Part shown: positions 41,605 through 49,850 of the stretch, in pieces
How the letters are laid out: every line of letters begins with the position of its first letter
Numbering within the stretch: the stretch's first letter is position 1
Source: Leeuwenhoekiella aestuarii
GTDB lineage: Bacteria; Bacteroidota; Bacteroidia; Flavobacteriales; Flavobacteriaceae
DNA length: 64,000 nt
NCBI RefSeq assembly: GCF_004104055.1
Contig: NZ_QOVJ01000004.1
Span: 1-64,000, forward strand
Reading direction: 5' to 3'
The notes under the pieces: generated by a model
The model's database searches: none
The model's input: only the letters and a program-made list of their open reading frames with translations
What the model was told of the DNA's origin: nothing
Program-made: the position numbers and the translations under genes

Positions 41605-43224
41605 ATGAACGAATTTCTAACATTTTTAGGCAACATACCCTGGTGGTGCTGGCTTTTAACTGTGCTTGTAATCATTGGTATTCGCGATGTATTTTTCAAT
41701 AAAAAACACATCATCACGCATAACTTTCCTGTGGTGGGACATATTCGCTATATGTTAGAAAGTATTGGCCCAGAATTACGTCAATATATCGTTGCAAATA
41801 ACCGTGAAGAACTTCCGTTTAATCGAATTGAGCGTGGCTGGATTTATGCTTCCGCTAAAAATCAGAATAACTATGAAGGTTTTGGTACCGATCAAAATAT
41901 CTATGAAGCCAATTACATCTTTATAAATAATGCGATGATGGGATTTAAAGTTCCTGCAGAACATCCCAATGCTAAAAACCCCTATTTTCTCCCGTGTGCA
42001 AAAGTGATGGGAGCCTACAATAAACGCCGTAAACCGTATAGACCGGCTTCTGCAATTAACGTATCTGCTATGAGTTTTGGTTCGCTTTCTGCACGTGCTA
42101 TCGAATCGCTCAATAAAGGTTGCAAATTGGCCCACGCGTACCATAACTGTGGCGAGGGTGGTTTGTCCCCTTATCATAAACAAGGTGCAGATGTGATCTT
42201 TCAAGTAGGTACCGGATATTTTGGGGTACGAGATGAGAACGGAAATTTTTCGATGAAAAAAATGATTGCTTTAGTCGAAGCAAACCCGGAAATCAAAGCG
42301 ATCGAAGTTAAGTTATCACAAGGAGCAAAACCGGGTAAAGGTGGCGTGCTTCCTGCTTCAAAAATAACAAAGGAAATTTCTGAAATACGTCACGTACCTA
42401 TGGGTAAAGATGTGATTTCTCCTGCGACCCACACGGCTTTTGATGGCGTAGAAGGACTATTGGAATTTGTAGAACAAATTGCTGAAGCTACCGGACTTCC
42501 CGTAGGTATTAAAGCCGCAATAGGAAAACTACAAGATTGGGAAAAACTAGCCCAATTGATGGTTAAAACCAATAAAGGACCAGATTTTATTCAGGTTGAC
42601 GGTGGTGAAGGTGGTACTGGAGCGGCTCCTCCTAGCTTTGCTGATCACGTATCTTTACCTTGGGTTTATGCGTTTAGTGATTTATATAAAATCTTTAAAA
42701 AACACCACCTCACAGAACGTATTGTTTTTATAGGCAGTGGTAAGTTAGGCTTACCGGCAAAAGGCGCGATGGCTTTTGCGATGGGAGCTGACGTAATCAA
42801 CGTAGCTCGTGAAGCGATGCTTTCTATAGGTTGTATTCAGGCCAAAGCATGTCACAATAACACCTGCCCAAGTGGCGTTGCTACTCAGAACAAATGGTTG
42901 CAAGCCGGTATTGATGTTGAAGATAAAGCGGTGCGTACCAATTTTTACTTTAAAAACTTTAGAAAAGAATTACTCGAGATCACACACGCCTGTGGTTATG
43001 AGCATCCGTGCCAGTTAACTACAGAAGATGTTGATCTAACTCTAGGCGATAAAAACTTAAGTCAGACTTTAGCGGCTTGTTTCAGTTACCATAAAGTAGA
43101 TGTCCCTTTTGAAGGCATGTCATCTTTACTGAACTGTGAACATTTGGGTGGAGAATACGATAAAGAAACCGTTAAGCGTGAAAACAGTAAAATAAAACAA
43201 TTTGAAGACGCTGTAAGATACTAA
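41605..43224 (+). CDS. Membrane-anchored FMN-binding glutamate synthase-like protein
   Basis: A 539-residue protein. One membrane helix near the N-terminus ('WWCWLLTVLVIIGIRDVFF', about 12-30) is followed by a TIM-barrel domain of the glutamate-synthase/FMN type (about 130-520): 'INVSAMSFGSLSARAIESL', 'AYHNCGEGGLSPYHKQGADV', 'VDGGEGGTGAAPPSFADHV' and 'KACHNNTCPSGVATQ'. The 'CHNNTCPSGVATQ' part matches the cysteine-rich Fe-S loop of GltB. There is no amidotransferase domain, so it is a stand-alone family whose substrate is unknown. ATG 41605 is chosen from the promoter at 41572-41579. The next gene is three bases away. Confidence 0.9.
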   Translation: MNEFLTFLGNIPWWCWLLTVLVIIGIRDVFFNKKHIITHNFPVVGHIRYMLESIGPELRQYIVANNREELPFNRIERGWIYASAKNQNNYEGFGTDQNIYEANYIFINNAMMGFKVPAEHPNAKNPYFLPCAKVMGAYNKRRKPYRPASAINVSAMSFGSLSARAIESLNKGCKLAHAYHNCGEGGLSPYHKQGADVIFQVGTGYFGVRDENGNFSMKKMIALVEANPEIKAIEVKLSQGAKPGKGGVLPASKITKEISEIRHVPMGKDVISPATHTAFDGVEGLLEFVEQIAEATGLPVGIKAAIGKLQDWEKLAQLMVKTNKGPDFIQVDGGEGGTGAAPPSFADHVSLPWVYAFSDLYKIFKKHHLTERIVFIGSGKLGLPAKGAMAFAMGADVINVAREAMLSIGCIQAKACHNNTCPSGVATQNKWLQAGIDVEDKAVRTNFYFKNFRKELLEITHACGYEHPCQLTTEDVDLTLGDKNLSQTLAACFSYHKVDVPFEGMSSLLNCEHLGGEYDKETVKRENSKIKQFEDAVRY

Positions 43225-43227
43225 TTT

Positions 43228-43752
43228 ATGAATATGGATGATATTTTAGATATTTTGATTTCTGTAGGACCAGCAATAGTTGTTGCCCTACTCGCCTATT
43301 ATTTCTTTGATTCCTTTATGAAGAGTGAAGAAAACAGAAGACGTTTCTTACTTCATAAACAAAATCAAAAAGACACGTTGCCTTTACGATTACAAGCTTA
43401 TGAACGTCTTACACTTTTTTTAGAGCGTATAAGTCCCAACCAACTTCTAATTCGAGTAAAGCCATCATCTGATGATAAAAAATCTTATGCAGATTTATTA
43501 ATTGCAACCATAGAGCAAGAGTTTGAACACAACCTCACCCAACAGATTTATATTTCTAATGAGTGCTGGAGTGTGATCAAGTCATCAAAAAACACCCTAA
43601 TTCAGCAACTAAGAAAAGGAGTTGCAAACACAGAGTTGAATTCGGCTCATGGCCTTAGAGCGTATATTTTAACAAATTTTGATGAGTCTCATAATCCTAC
43701 TTTACTTGGTTTAGATTATCTTAAGACTGAGGTTCAGGAATTATTTGATTAA
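43228..43752 (+). CDS. Single-pass membrane protein, uncharacterised
   Basis: A 174-residue protein. Residues about 8-28 form one membrane helix ('ILISVGPAIVVALLAYYFF'), followed by a basic region ('SEENRRRFLLHKQNQKDTLP') and a helical cytoplasmic domain ('LRLQAYERLTLFLERISPN', 'LLIATIEQEFEHNLTQQIYI'). I recognise the pattern from other flavobacteria but no functional name. It follows the FMN glutamate-synthase-like gene by three bases and precedes the DUF3124 lipoprotein by ten, so it may be an adaptor of the same membrane unit; that is inference. Confidence 0.75.
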   Translation: MNMDDILDILISVGPAIVVALLAYYFFDSFMKSEENRRRFLLHKQNQKDTLPLRLQAYERLTLFLERISPNQLLIRVKPSSDDKKSYADLLIATIEQEFEHNLTQQIYISNECWSVIKSSKNTLIQQLRKGVANTELNSAHGLRAYILTNFDESHNPTLLGLDYLKTEVQELFD

Positions 43753-43762
43753 AACCAAGCGT

Positions 43763-44272
43763 ATGCGTAATATTTTACTTTTTATAGTCGGTATATTTCT
43801 AATCATATCTTGTGATGAAGAAAAGCCTATGAGCTCTATTGATCCTATAAACTGGGAAAAAAGACGCGCAGAAATACCTGTAAATGACTCGCTGCAACTA
43901 GCTAAAACCTACTTGGGTATTTATTCTGAAATCTATAGTACTTCTGAGCATCTTACTCACGACCTGACCGTTACTGTAAGTCTTAGAAATACCAGCGAAA
44001 CCGATCCTATTTTACTTACTAAAGGAGCGTATTATGATACCAGCGGAAAACCAATACGCACCTATTTTGATTTCCCAATAACGCTAAAACCCCTTGAGAC
44101 TGTAGAAATAATTATTGAAGAAGGAGACAAAACCGGTGGTACAGGAGGAAATTTCATTTTTGACTGGTTAGATGATTCTGAAGTTACAGACCCTATTTTT
44201 GAAGGGATTATGATTTCTACGCGTGGCACACAAGGTTTGTCATTCACTTCTATAGGTAAGCGCATTAAATAA
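43763..44272 (+). CDS. DUF3124 lipoprotein
   Basis: A 169-residue lipoprotein. The ATG at 43763 gives the signal peptide 'MRNILLFIVGIFLIIS' with the lipobox ending at Cys17; an upstream in-frame TTG at 43745 lies inside the previous gene and is less likely. The mature part matches DUF3124: 'TVTVSLRNTSETDPILL', 'GAYYDTSGKPIRTYF', 'KTGGTGGNFIFDW' and the end 'GTQGLSFTSIGKRI'. Its function is unknown. It is embedded in a run of plus-strand envelope genes leading to the antiporter at 44304. Confidence 0.85.
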   Translation: MRNILLFIVGIFLIISCDEEKPMSSIDPINWEKRRAEIPVNDSLQLAKTYLGIYSEIYSTSEHLTHDLTVTVSLRNTSETDPILLTKGAYYDTSGKPIRTYFDFPITLKPLETVEIIIEEGDKTGGTGGNFIFDWLDDSEVTDPIFEGIMISTRGTQGLSFTSIGKRIK

Positions 44273-44303
44273 GCTATTATAAATCTCGTTTAACCCCTAA
44301 GGT

Positions 44304-45761
44304 ATGAATCTCACTATTGAGAACATCGTCCTCGTTGGCTCTGTTTTACTTTTAATAAGTATTGTAGTAGGTAAAACCTCTTACAAATTTGGTGTTCCTA
44401 CCCTATTGTTATTCTTAGGTATTGGGATGCTTGCCGGATCTGATGGTATTGGCGGAATTAAATTTGACGATCCACAAATCGCCCAATTTATTGGAATTGT
44501 TTCGCTTAACTTTATTCTATTTTCGGGAGGTTTAGATACCAACTGGTCATCGGTAAAACCTATTCTTAGAGAAGGGCTTGCACTTTCTACTATGGGCGTT
44601 TTGCTTACGGCCGTCACCCTAGGGGGCTTCGTTTATTATGTGACTGATTTTACGATTTATGAAAGTCTTTTACTGGGCTCTATCGTTTCTTCAACAGATG
44701 CGGCTGCGGTTTTTTCTATTCTTCGTTCTAAAAGTCTCGCTTTAAAAACCAACCTAAGACCCACGCTAGAGCTAGAAAGCGGTAGTAATGACCCGATGGC
44801 TTATGTACTTACTATTGCCTTTCTAACACTTGTGATCAATCAGGATAAAGGTTTAGCTTCTGTAATCCCGATGTTACTAACTCAAATGATTGTAGGCGGT
44901 GTTGCAGGTTTCGTTTTTGGAAAATTGAGTAAACTCACCATTAATAAAATTCAACTAGGCTTTGAAGGACTCTACCCGGTTCTCGTTATTGCGTTGATGT
45001 TTATCACCTTTTCAGCCACAGAATTTATAGGAGGAAATGGGTTTTTAGCCATTTACATTTGTGCCGTTTATCTGGGGAATCAAGACTTAATTCACAAACA
45101 GACTATCCTCAAAATGTTTGACGGTCTTGCCTGGTTGATGCAGATTGTTTTGTTCTTAACCCTTGGTTTACTGGTCTTCCCGACTCAGGTTGTTCCGTTT
45201 ATAGGCATTGGTCTTTTGATCTCTTTATTTCTGATTTTTATAGCCAGACCCGTTGGGGTTTTTATAAGTCTAGCCTTTTTTAAGATGAAAATGCGACGTC
45301 GCTTTTATATCTCGTGGGTGGGTTTAAGAGGTGCTGTGCCTATTGTATTTGCTACTTATCCATTACTCGCTGGTATTGAAAAAGCACATATAATTTTTAA
45401 TATTGTGTTCTTTATTTCGCTTACTTCAGTTTTAATTCAAGGTACAACACTTTCTGTAGTTGCAAAATGGCTAAAAGTAGGCTTACCGGAAGCAGCTAAA
45501 CCCAAAGATATGGCCGGTATGATTTCTGAAATACCCAAAACAGCTATGAAAGAAATTGTGATCACACCGCATTGCAACGCTATTGATAAGAAAATCGTTG
45601 AATTGGGTTTTCCTAAAAATGCCATCATTGCAATGATCAAGAGAAACGAAAAGTTTCTTACACCAAAAGGTTCTACTGTAATTCATGACGGCGATACACT
45701 AGTTGTACTTTCTGAAGATGAAGAAGGACTGGATGATGTTGTGCGCTGTCTCAATACCTAA
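44304..45761 (+). CDS. K+(or Na+)/H+ antiporter, CPA1/NhaP2 type with TrkA-C domain
   Basis: A 485-residue inner-membrane antiporter. Residues about 5-390 form the Na+/H+ exchanger fold of about 12-13 helices, including 'LLGSIVSSTDAAAVFSILRS' (the ion-binding region) and 'GSNDPMAYVLTIAFL'. A C-terminal TrkA-C (RCK_C) domain at about 415-485 ('PHCNAIDKKIVELGFPKN', 'GDTLVVLSEDEE') is the ligand-sensing tail of NhaP2/CvrA potassium/proton antiporters. Roles are potassium and pH homeostasis and turgor control, useful for a marine cell. The gene follows the DUF3124 lipoprotein by 31 bases and may share its transcript. Confidence 0.93.
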   Translation: MNLTIENIVLVGSVLLLISIVVGKTSYKFGVPTLLLFLGIGMLAGSDGIGGIKFDDPQIAQFIGIVSLNFILFSGGLDTNWSSVKPILREGLALSTMGVLLTAVTLGGFVYYVTDFTIYESLLLGSIVSSTDAAAVFSILRSKSLALKTNLRPTLELESGSNDPMAYVLTIAFLTLVINQDKGLASVIPMLLTQMIVGGVAGFVFGKLSKLTINKIQLGFEGLYPVLVIALMFITFSATEFIGGNGFLAIYICAVYLGNQDLIHKQTILKMFDGLAWLMQIVLFLTLGLLVFPTQVVPFIGIGLLISLFLIFIARPVGVFISLAFFKMKMRRRFYISWVGLRGAVPIVFATYPLLAGIEKAHIIFNIVFFISLTSVLIQGTTLSVVAKWLKVGLPEAAKPKDMAGMISEIPKTAMKEIVITPHCNAIDKKIVELGFPKNAIIAMIKRNEKFLTPKGSTVIHDGDTLVVLSEDEEGLDDVVRCLNT

Positions 45762-45842
45762 ATGGAATTCACAAAATCTCTTTATTTAAGTTGAAGTGAC
45801 GCAACCAAATCAAACATATAGCATCTTTTGAAAAAATCTATT

Positions 45843-46250
45843 ATGAAAATTAAAACCCTATTTTTAATATTTTCGGCTTTTATTGCATTCAGCTGTGATT
45901 CTATTTCAAAAACTACTACAGAGGAATCTGAAGAATGCATTAAAATTGAGACTGCATATGTTTCTGAAGTTACGGGAGAGCTAGAAATTGAAGCTGGCAG
46001 TACGCTTGACTTGACGGTTTCTTTTCCAGTTATGAGCGGCTGTGGTCGATTCAACGAATTTAAAGAAAGTGTGTCAGGCAAGACCATTACCATCGAAGTT
46101 GAAGCTATTTACGAAGGATGTATCTGCACAATGGATATTCCAATCCGCACTACCACGTATGCTTTTAAACCTTCAGAAAAAGGAGATTACACCTTGAAGT
46201 TTAAAAGTTCTGACAGCGATTATATCGAAAAAACAATCACGGTTAATTAA
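45843..46250 (+). CDS. Small lipoprotein, uncharacterised
   Basis: A 135-residue lipoprotein. The ATG at 45843 ('MKIKTLFLIFSAFIAFS', lipobox SC) is preferred over an in-frame TTG five codons upstream at 45828. The mature part has four later cysteines ('EECIKIETAY', 'MSGCGRFNEF', 'EGCICTMDI') in a beta-rich domain, possibly with two disulfides. No family was recognised. It ends seven bases before the convergent patatin gene. No terminator was seen between them. Confidence 0.7.
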   Translation: MKIKTLFLIFSAFIAFSCDSISKTTTEESEECIKIETAYVSEVTGELEIEAGSTLDLTVSFPVMSGCGRFNEFKESVSGKTITIEVEAIYEGCICTMDIPIRTTTYAFKPSEKGDYTLKFKSSDSDYIEKTITVN

Positions 46251-46257
46251 ACCTGAA

Positions 46258-47181
46258 TTATTCAGTCTCTGAAATTTCACGGAGTTTATTATCCTGTGCG
46301 TGTTTTGCTTTAGCTGCGGCGTAATCCCAACCTTGCTGCCACCAGTTTGACATTAATTTTTTATTGAATATCAGACTGTTCTCAGTAAGTTTAGAGGGTG
46401 TATAGTAAAGGTTTAATGGCACGTCTTTATTTATTGCTGCAAGTTTTCCCACAATCACATCATGATATTCTACCTGATCCATCAGAAAGCCAAATAGGTT
46501 TACCATCAAAGAAAACGGGTTTTTACCCAGGACTTTGTTGTACTCCATATTTTCTGACTCCAAAATAATAGCGTCAACTTCTGTTGCACCGCGGCGTATT
46601 GCTTCCCGAATAGGAACAATACACCCAAAACCGCCGTCTGCATACTCAAAACCATTCTTTTTTACCAGACTCATAAACGGCACATAATTACAACTGATCC
46701 ATACCCACTCACAAAAATCATCGTAGTCCCAATTCTTGATCGATTTATACTCTACGGTATTTTTGGTGAGGTTAGATACTGTCACAACCACATCTGCAGT
46801 CTGATGCTTTATAGTTTCAAACTCTGATTTAGATAGGTTTTTCCTGATATTCTTGAGCAGATTTTTACTTTCACCAAACGTACGTTTACGTCTGATGAAT
46901 TGCCAAACCGTGTTCCAATAATTGATAGATACATACTCCCGGTTTCCTTTCTTTTTTATATTGAAAGGATTCACGTTAAAAATGGTATTCTGGTTTACTT
47001 GCGTATAAACTTCGTATGCCCGTTGTATATTATTATTTGCTAATTGAGATATCAAAAGACTTCCGGTAGAAGTACCTAAAAAAAGGTCATATTTATGTCC
47101 TTGTTCTTGCATAAGGTGTTGCGCTACACCACCGGCATAAGCTCCTTTACTTCCTCCTCCCGAAATTACTAATGCCCGCAT
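46258..47181 (-). CDS. Patatin-like phospholipase
   Basis: A 307-residue serine lipid acyl hydrolase of the patatin/RssA group. The oxyanion hole is 'ISGGGSKGAYAGG' (7-18), the nucleophile is Ser38 in 'LGTSTGSL', and the partner Asp182 is in 'YADGGFGC'. It has the Ser-Asp dyad and lacks extra domains or a signal peptide. Possible roles are lipid turnover or quality control. The start overlaps the stop of the upstream M1 peptidase (TGATG), so it is translationally coupled to it. I see none of the nucleotide-sensing partners of anti-phage patatins, so a defence role is not supported. Confidence 0.9.
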   Translation of the reverse strand: MRALVISGGGSKGAYAGGVAQHLMQEQGHKYDLFLGTSTGSLLISQLANNNIQRAYEVYTQVNQNTIFNVNPFNIKKKGNREYVSINYWNTVWQFIRRKRTFGESKNLLKNIRKNLSKSEFETIKHQTADVVVTVSNLTKNTVEYKSIKNWDYDDFCEWVWISCNYVPFMSLVKKNGFEYADGGFGCIVPIREAIRRGATEVDAIILESENMEYNKVLGKNPFSLMVNLFGFLMDQVEYHDVIVGKLAAINKDVPLNLYYTPSKLTENSLIFNKKLMSNWWQQGWDYAAAKAKHAQDNKLREISETE

Positions 47182-49250
47182 CAGCTCAATTTTTCTGCTA
47201 AAAAGATTTTCTGTTTTTCGTCTTTGATATTGAGTTTTTCCAGCTCCTTACGATAATTTTCATTCTTGAGCACTTCATCTAAAATCTGCTTACATGTTTG
47301 TGCAAATCGCCAATTGTGATGAAAACACGCTTCTACTAAATTCTCTAAACTCTTGGGCTCAAAAAGTTGAAGCTGGTACAATTTTGTAAACGCCTGCTCG
47401 CGGGTCTCAAAAGAATATCTATTACCTGTAAAACGTGTCAAACGAAAAAACTGATCGCGTATATAAGCTTCTTCATAATCAAGTGTAGAAATAGCAAGGG
47501 CCAGCCAAGCAATCTCTACATTATGATTAGCAAAGCCCTGAACACCTTTCATCTTATCTAAATAGTTATGACGATCTCCCGGAAAAGAAGACCATAAATT
47601 CATTAATGCCAGTTCGCGAGTGATGTAAGAATCATCATTAAGCATACGCTCATAATTGGTTTTCATTGAAGCCGGCACTTTGCGCACTGTTTGTGCAATC
47701 GCCTGTCTTACCCAAGGATTATTAGTATAAAAAGCACGCTCATAAATACGCCCGGCAGCTTCCGGAGAAACATCTGCCAACTGGTAGATCGCCTCAGGGC
47801 CCGAGTATTTATCTGGTAATGCTAAAAGCTCAAATAATTTTTGTGACTTCTGCCCAAAAGTAAGCTTACGCAAACCAACCGTTCTTTTGTATCGCTGAAT
47901 CACCGGGTATTCTTCAAGCGTTGCTATAGCTTCTTCATATCTAAATTCTGGACTGTTCAACCAGTTTTCTTCAAAATCTAATAAATCCTGACCGCTGGCT
48001 GCACGAGCCTCAATTAAAAAATCTTCAGTCTCTACATTGCTGAATTTATGTTTTTCTAAATAGTTTTTAACTGCTGTTCTAAACGCATCATCACCTATTT
48101 CTAATCGTAACATATGCAAAGCCCAGGCTCCTTTTTGATAAAAAGTAAGCGAGCTCGCTTTAGGATCGAGCAATGCCTCACCATTACCTTTATCTGTAAG
48201 TTCTTTAAGCTGCATAGCAGATTGAAAAAGCTTCCACGCATAGATTTCTTTACCCATTACATCAGCCTCGGCTAATAACGCATAATACGTTGCAAAACCT
48301 TCTTGCAGCCAGTGATGCGTTCCTGAAGTTTCGGTAACATAATCACCAAACCACTGATGTGCTAGTTCGTGGGCATTTACATTAACATAATTACGATCTG
48401 TAAAACCACTACGGTCAACCATATATTGATCGCTAAAAACAGTTGCCGTTGTATTTTCCATACCGGCATATAAGAAGTCTTTTACCGGAACCTGCTTATA
48501 ATTAGGCCAAGGATAAGCAACTCCTATCTCTTCCTCTAAAAAGTCAAACATATCATCACTATAGCGATAGGTTGTCATCACTTTAAGCGAATCTTCTGGA
48601 TAATAATACAAATCAATAGGCACTCCAGATTCTGATCTGCGCTTTTGTTTGCGATAATCGCCCAAAATAACCGCTACCAGATAACTAGACATTGGTTCTG
48701 ACATCTCAAAATGCCAGATGAATTTCTCGTCGCTTTCTTCTTTTTCTTTTAAAACTCCGTTTGCGATAACTTCCTGACCTGGATAAGCAATTACCGAAAG
48801 ATCAAACTCGATCTTATCATTCATATCATCTATACTAGGCAACCAATTTGAAGTGTATTTACCCTGTCCTTGTGTCCATATTTGCTGAAAACCACCATTA
48901 TTTACAAAGTAAAGTGCTTTGTTAGGCTTTGCGGTATACTTCAGTTTGAGGTTATAAGTATTACCTGCCTCAAAACTCTGAGTAAAAATAATTCTACCTT
49001 CATCAGTATGTGTGCTTATCAATTTACCGTCAAGTAGCGATTCATATTTAGTAATATTTTTTGCGTCGAGATACACAAAATCAGCATCGCTTTTCATCGT
49101 GAATTTAACCTCCATATTTCCGGTGACAGTGCCCTCGACAAAATTAAAATCAAGTAATGCATATATGCGTTCAAAGTCTACCGTTTCGGTCTGTTGGGCG
49201 TATGTTGTGCTTATCAAAAATGCAGCGATAAGCGAAAAAATCAATCTCAT
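47181..49250 (-). CDS. Exported M1-family aminopeptidase
   Basis: A 689-residue zinc aminopeptidase with a signal peptide (1-19, 'MRLIFSLIAAFLISTTYAQ'). The exopeptidase motif is 'AGMEN' at 262-266 (GAMEN in the classical form), the zinc site is 'HELAHQW' with His294 and His298, and the third ligand is Glu317 in 'WLQEGFA'. The N-terminal beta saddle is residues about 20-200. The C-terminal helical repeats (about 430-689, 'YERAFYTNNPWVRQAIAQTV') look HEAT/ERAP-like. It would trim peptides in the periplasm or outside. Coupled to the downstream patatin gene. Confidence 0.92.
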   Translation of the reverse strand: MRLIFSLIAAFLISTTYAQQTETVDFERIYALLDFNFVEGTVTGNMEVKFTMKSDADFVYLDAKNITKYESLLDGKLISTHTDEGRIIFTQSFEAGNTYNLKLKYTAKPNKALYFVNNGGFQQIWTQGQGKYTSNWLPSIDDMNDKIEFDLSVIAYPGQEVIANGVLKEKEESDEKFIWHFEMSEPMSSYLVAVILGDYRKQKRRSESGVPIDLYYYPEDSLKVMTTYRYSDDMFDFLEEEIGVAYPWPNYKQVPVKDFLYAGMENTTATVFSDQYMVDRSGFTDRNYVNVNAHELAHQWFGDYVTETSGTHHWLQEGFATYYALLAEADVMGKEIYAWKLFQSAMQLKELTDKGNGEALLDPKASSLTFYQKGAWALHMLRLEIGDDAFRTAVKNYLEKHKFSNVETEDFLIEARAASGQDLLDFEENWLNSPEFRYEEAIATLEEYPVIQRYKRTVGLRKLTFGQKSQKLFELLALPDKYSGPEAIYQLADVSPEAAGRIYERAFYTNNPWVRQAIAQTVRKVPASMKTNYERMLNDDSYITRELALMNLWSSFPGDRHNYLDKMKGVQGFANHNVEIAWLALAISTLDYEEAYIRDQFFRLTRFTGNRYSFETREQAFTKLYQLQLFEPKSLENLVEACFHHNWRFAQTCKQILDEVLKNENYRKELEKLNIKDEKQKIFLAEKLS

Positions 49251-49385
49251 AAAATCAAACTAATGAATAGGCTGCCAAATTAAGGATTTGATTTTAAAAC
49301 CGCTTGTTTTAAACGTAGAGAAAACAAGAATAAAATAATCGGGTTTTATATCTTCGTTTTTTGATGCTATAATTCTTACTAAATA

Positions 49386-49850
49386 ATGCTAAAACGAGAA
49401 CCCTTTTTTCTTATTTTTCTTGTGATCGTTACGGCTATCATACAATTTTTAGTATTCGGGATAGCTGGTTTTCAAATCGATAATGATATAGATATTAATA
49501 TACATGACACCTACTTTATACTATCTGGTTTATATATGTTGCTAGGTATTTTCACGCTACTTCTTTTCTTGGGTTATGGAATTAAATTACTGATCTTTAA
49601 AAATTCAGGAGTAATCCCAGGCATACTTTTTATACTATCGTGTATTCTAATCCTTCTATTTTTGTCAGAATTGAATCCTGTTTTTAATTCGCAAAATTTA
49701 AATATTCAACCCCTCGGAAGCAATTCTGCCTTATTTGGAAACGATACTTTTATTAAAGTATTAAACAGTATGAGGTTGTTTATCCTGATCCTTTTACTGG
49801 TTGTTAGCCTTACCACTGGTAAAAAAATAGTAAAGATTATAAAACAATGA
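49386..49850 (+). CDS. Four-helix membrane protein, uncharacterised
   Basis: A 154-residue protein with four hydrophobic segments (about 5-28, 39-64, 76-95 and 128-147). Between the first two helices lies 'DIDINIHDTYFILSG', which faintly recalls the 'HDTYF' stretch of haem-copper oxidase subunit I, but the rest does not match and no metal-ligand set is seen. Its stop overlaps the start of recG by four bases (ATGA), so it is in the same message. A TATCTTCG box at 49348 may be the promoter. No function can be named. Confidence 0.65.
   Translation: MLKREPFFLIFLVIVTAIIQFLVFGIAGFQIDNDIDINIHDTYFILSGLYMLLGIFTLLLFLGYGIKLLIFKNSGVIPGILFILSCILILLFLSELNPVFNSQNLNIQPLGSNSALFGNDTFIKVLNSMRLFILILLLVVSLTTGKKIVKIIKQ

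Noticed and set aside
41776-42204. A 142-codon minus-strand frame inside the FMN glutamate-synthase-like gene
   Set aside because: Antisense to conserved coding sequence, with no recognisable domain and no promoter or start context.
46258-49250. Patatin gene considered as part of an anti-phage (CBASS-like) system
   Set aside because: Its only partner is an exported M1 aminopeptidase; no nucleotidyltransferase, NucC, TIR or other defence gene is near.
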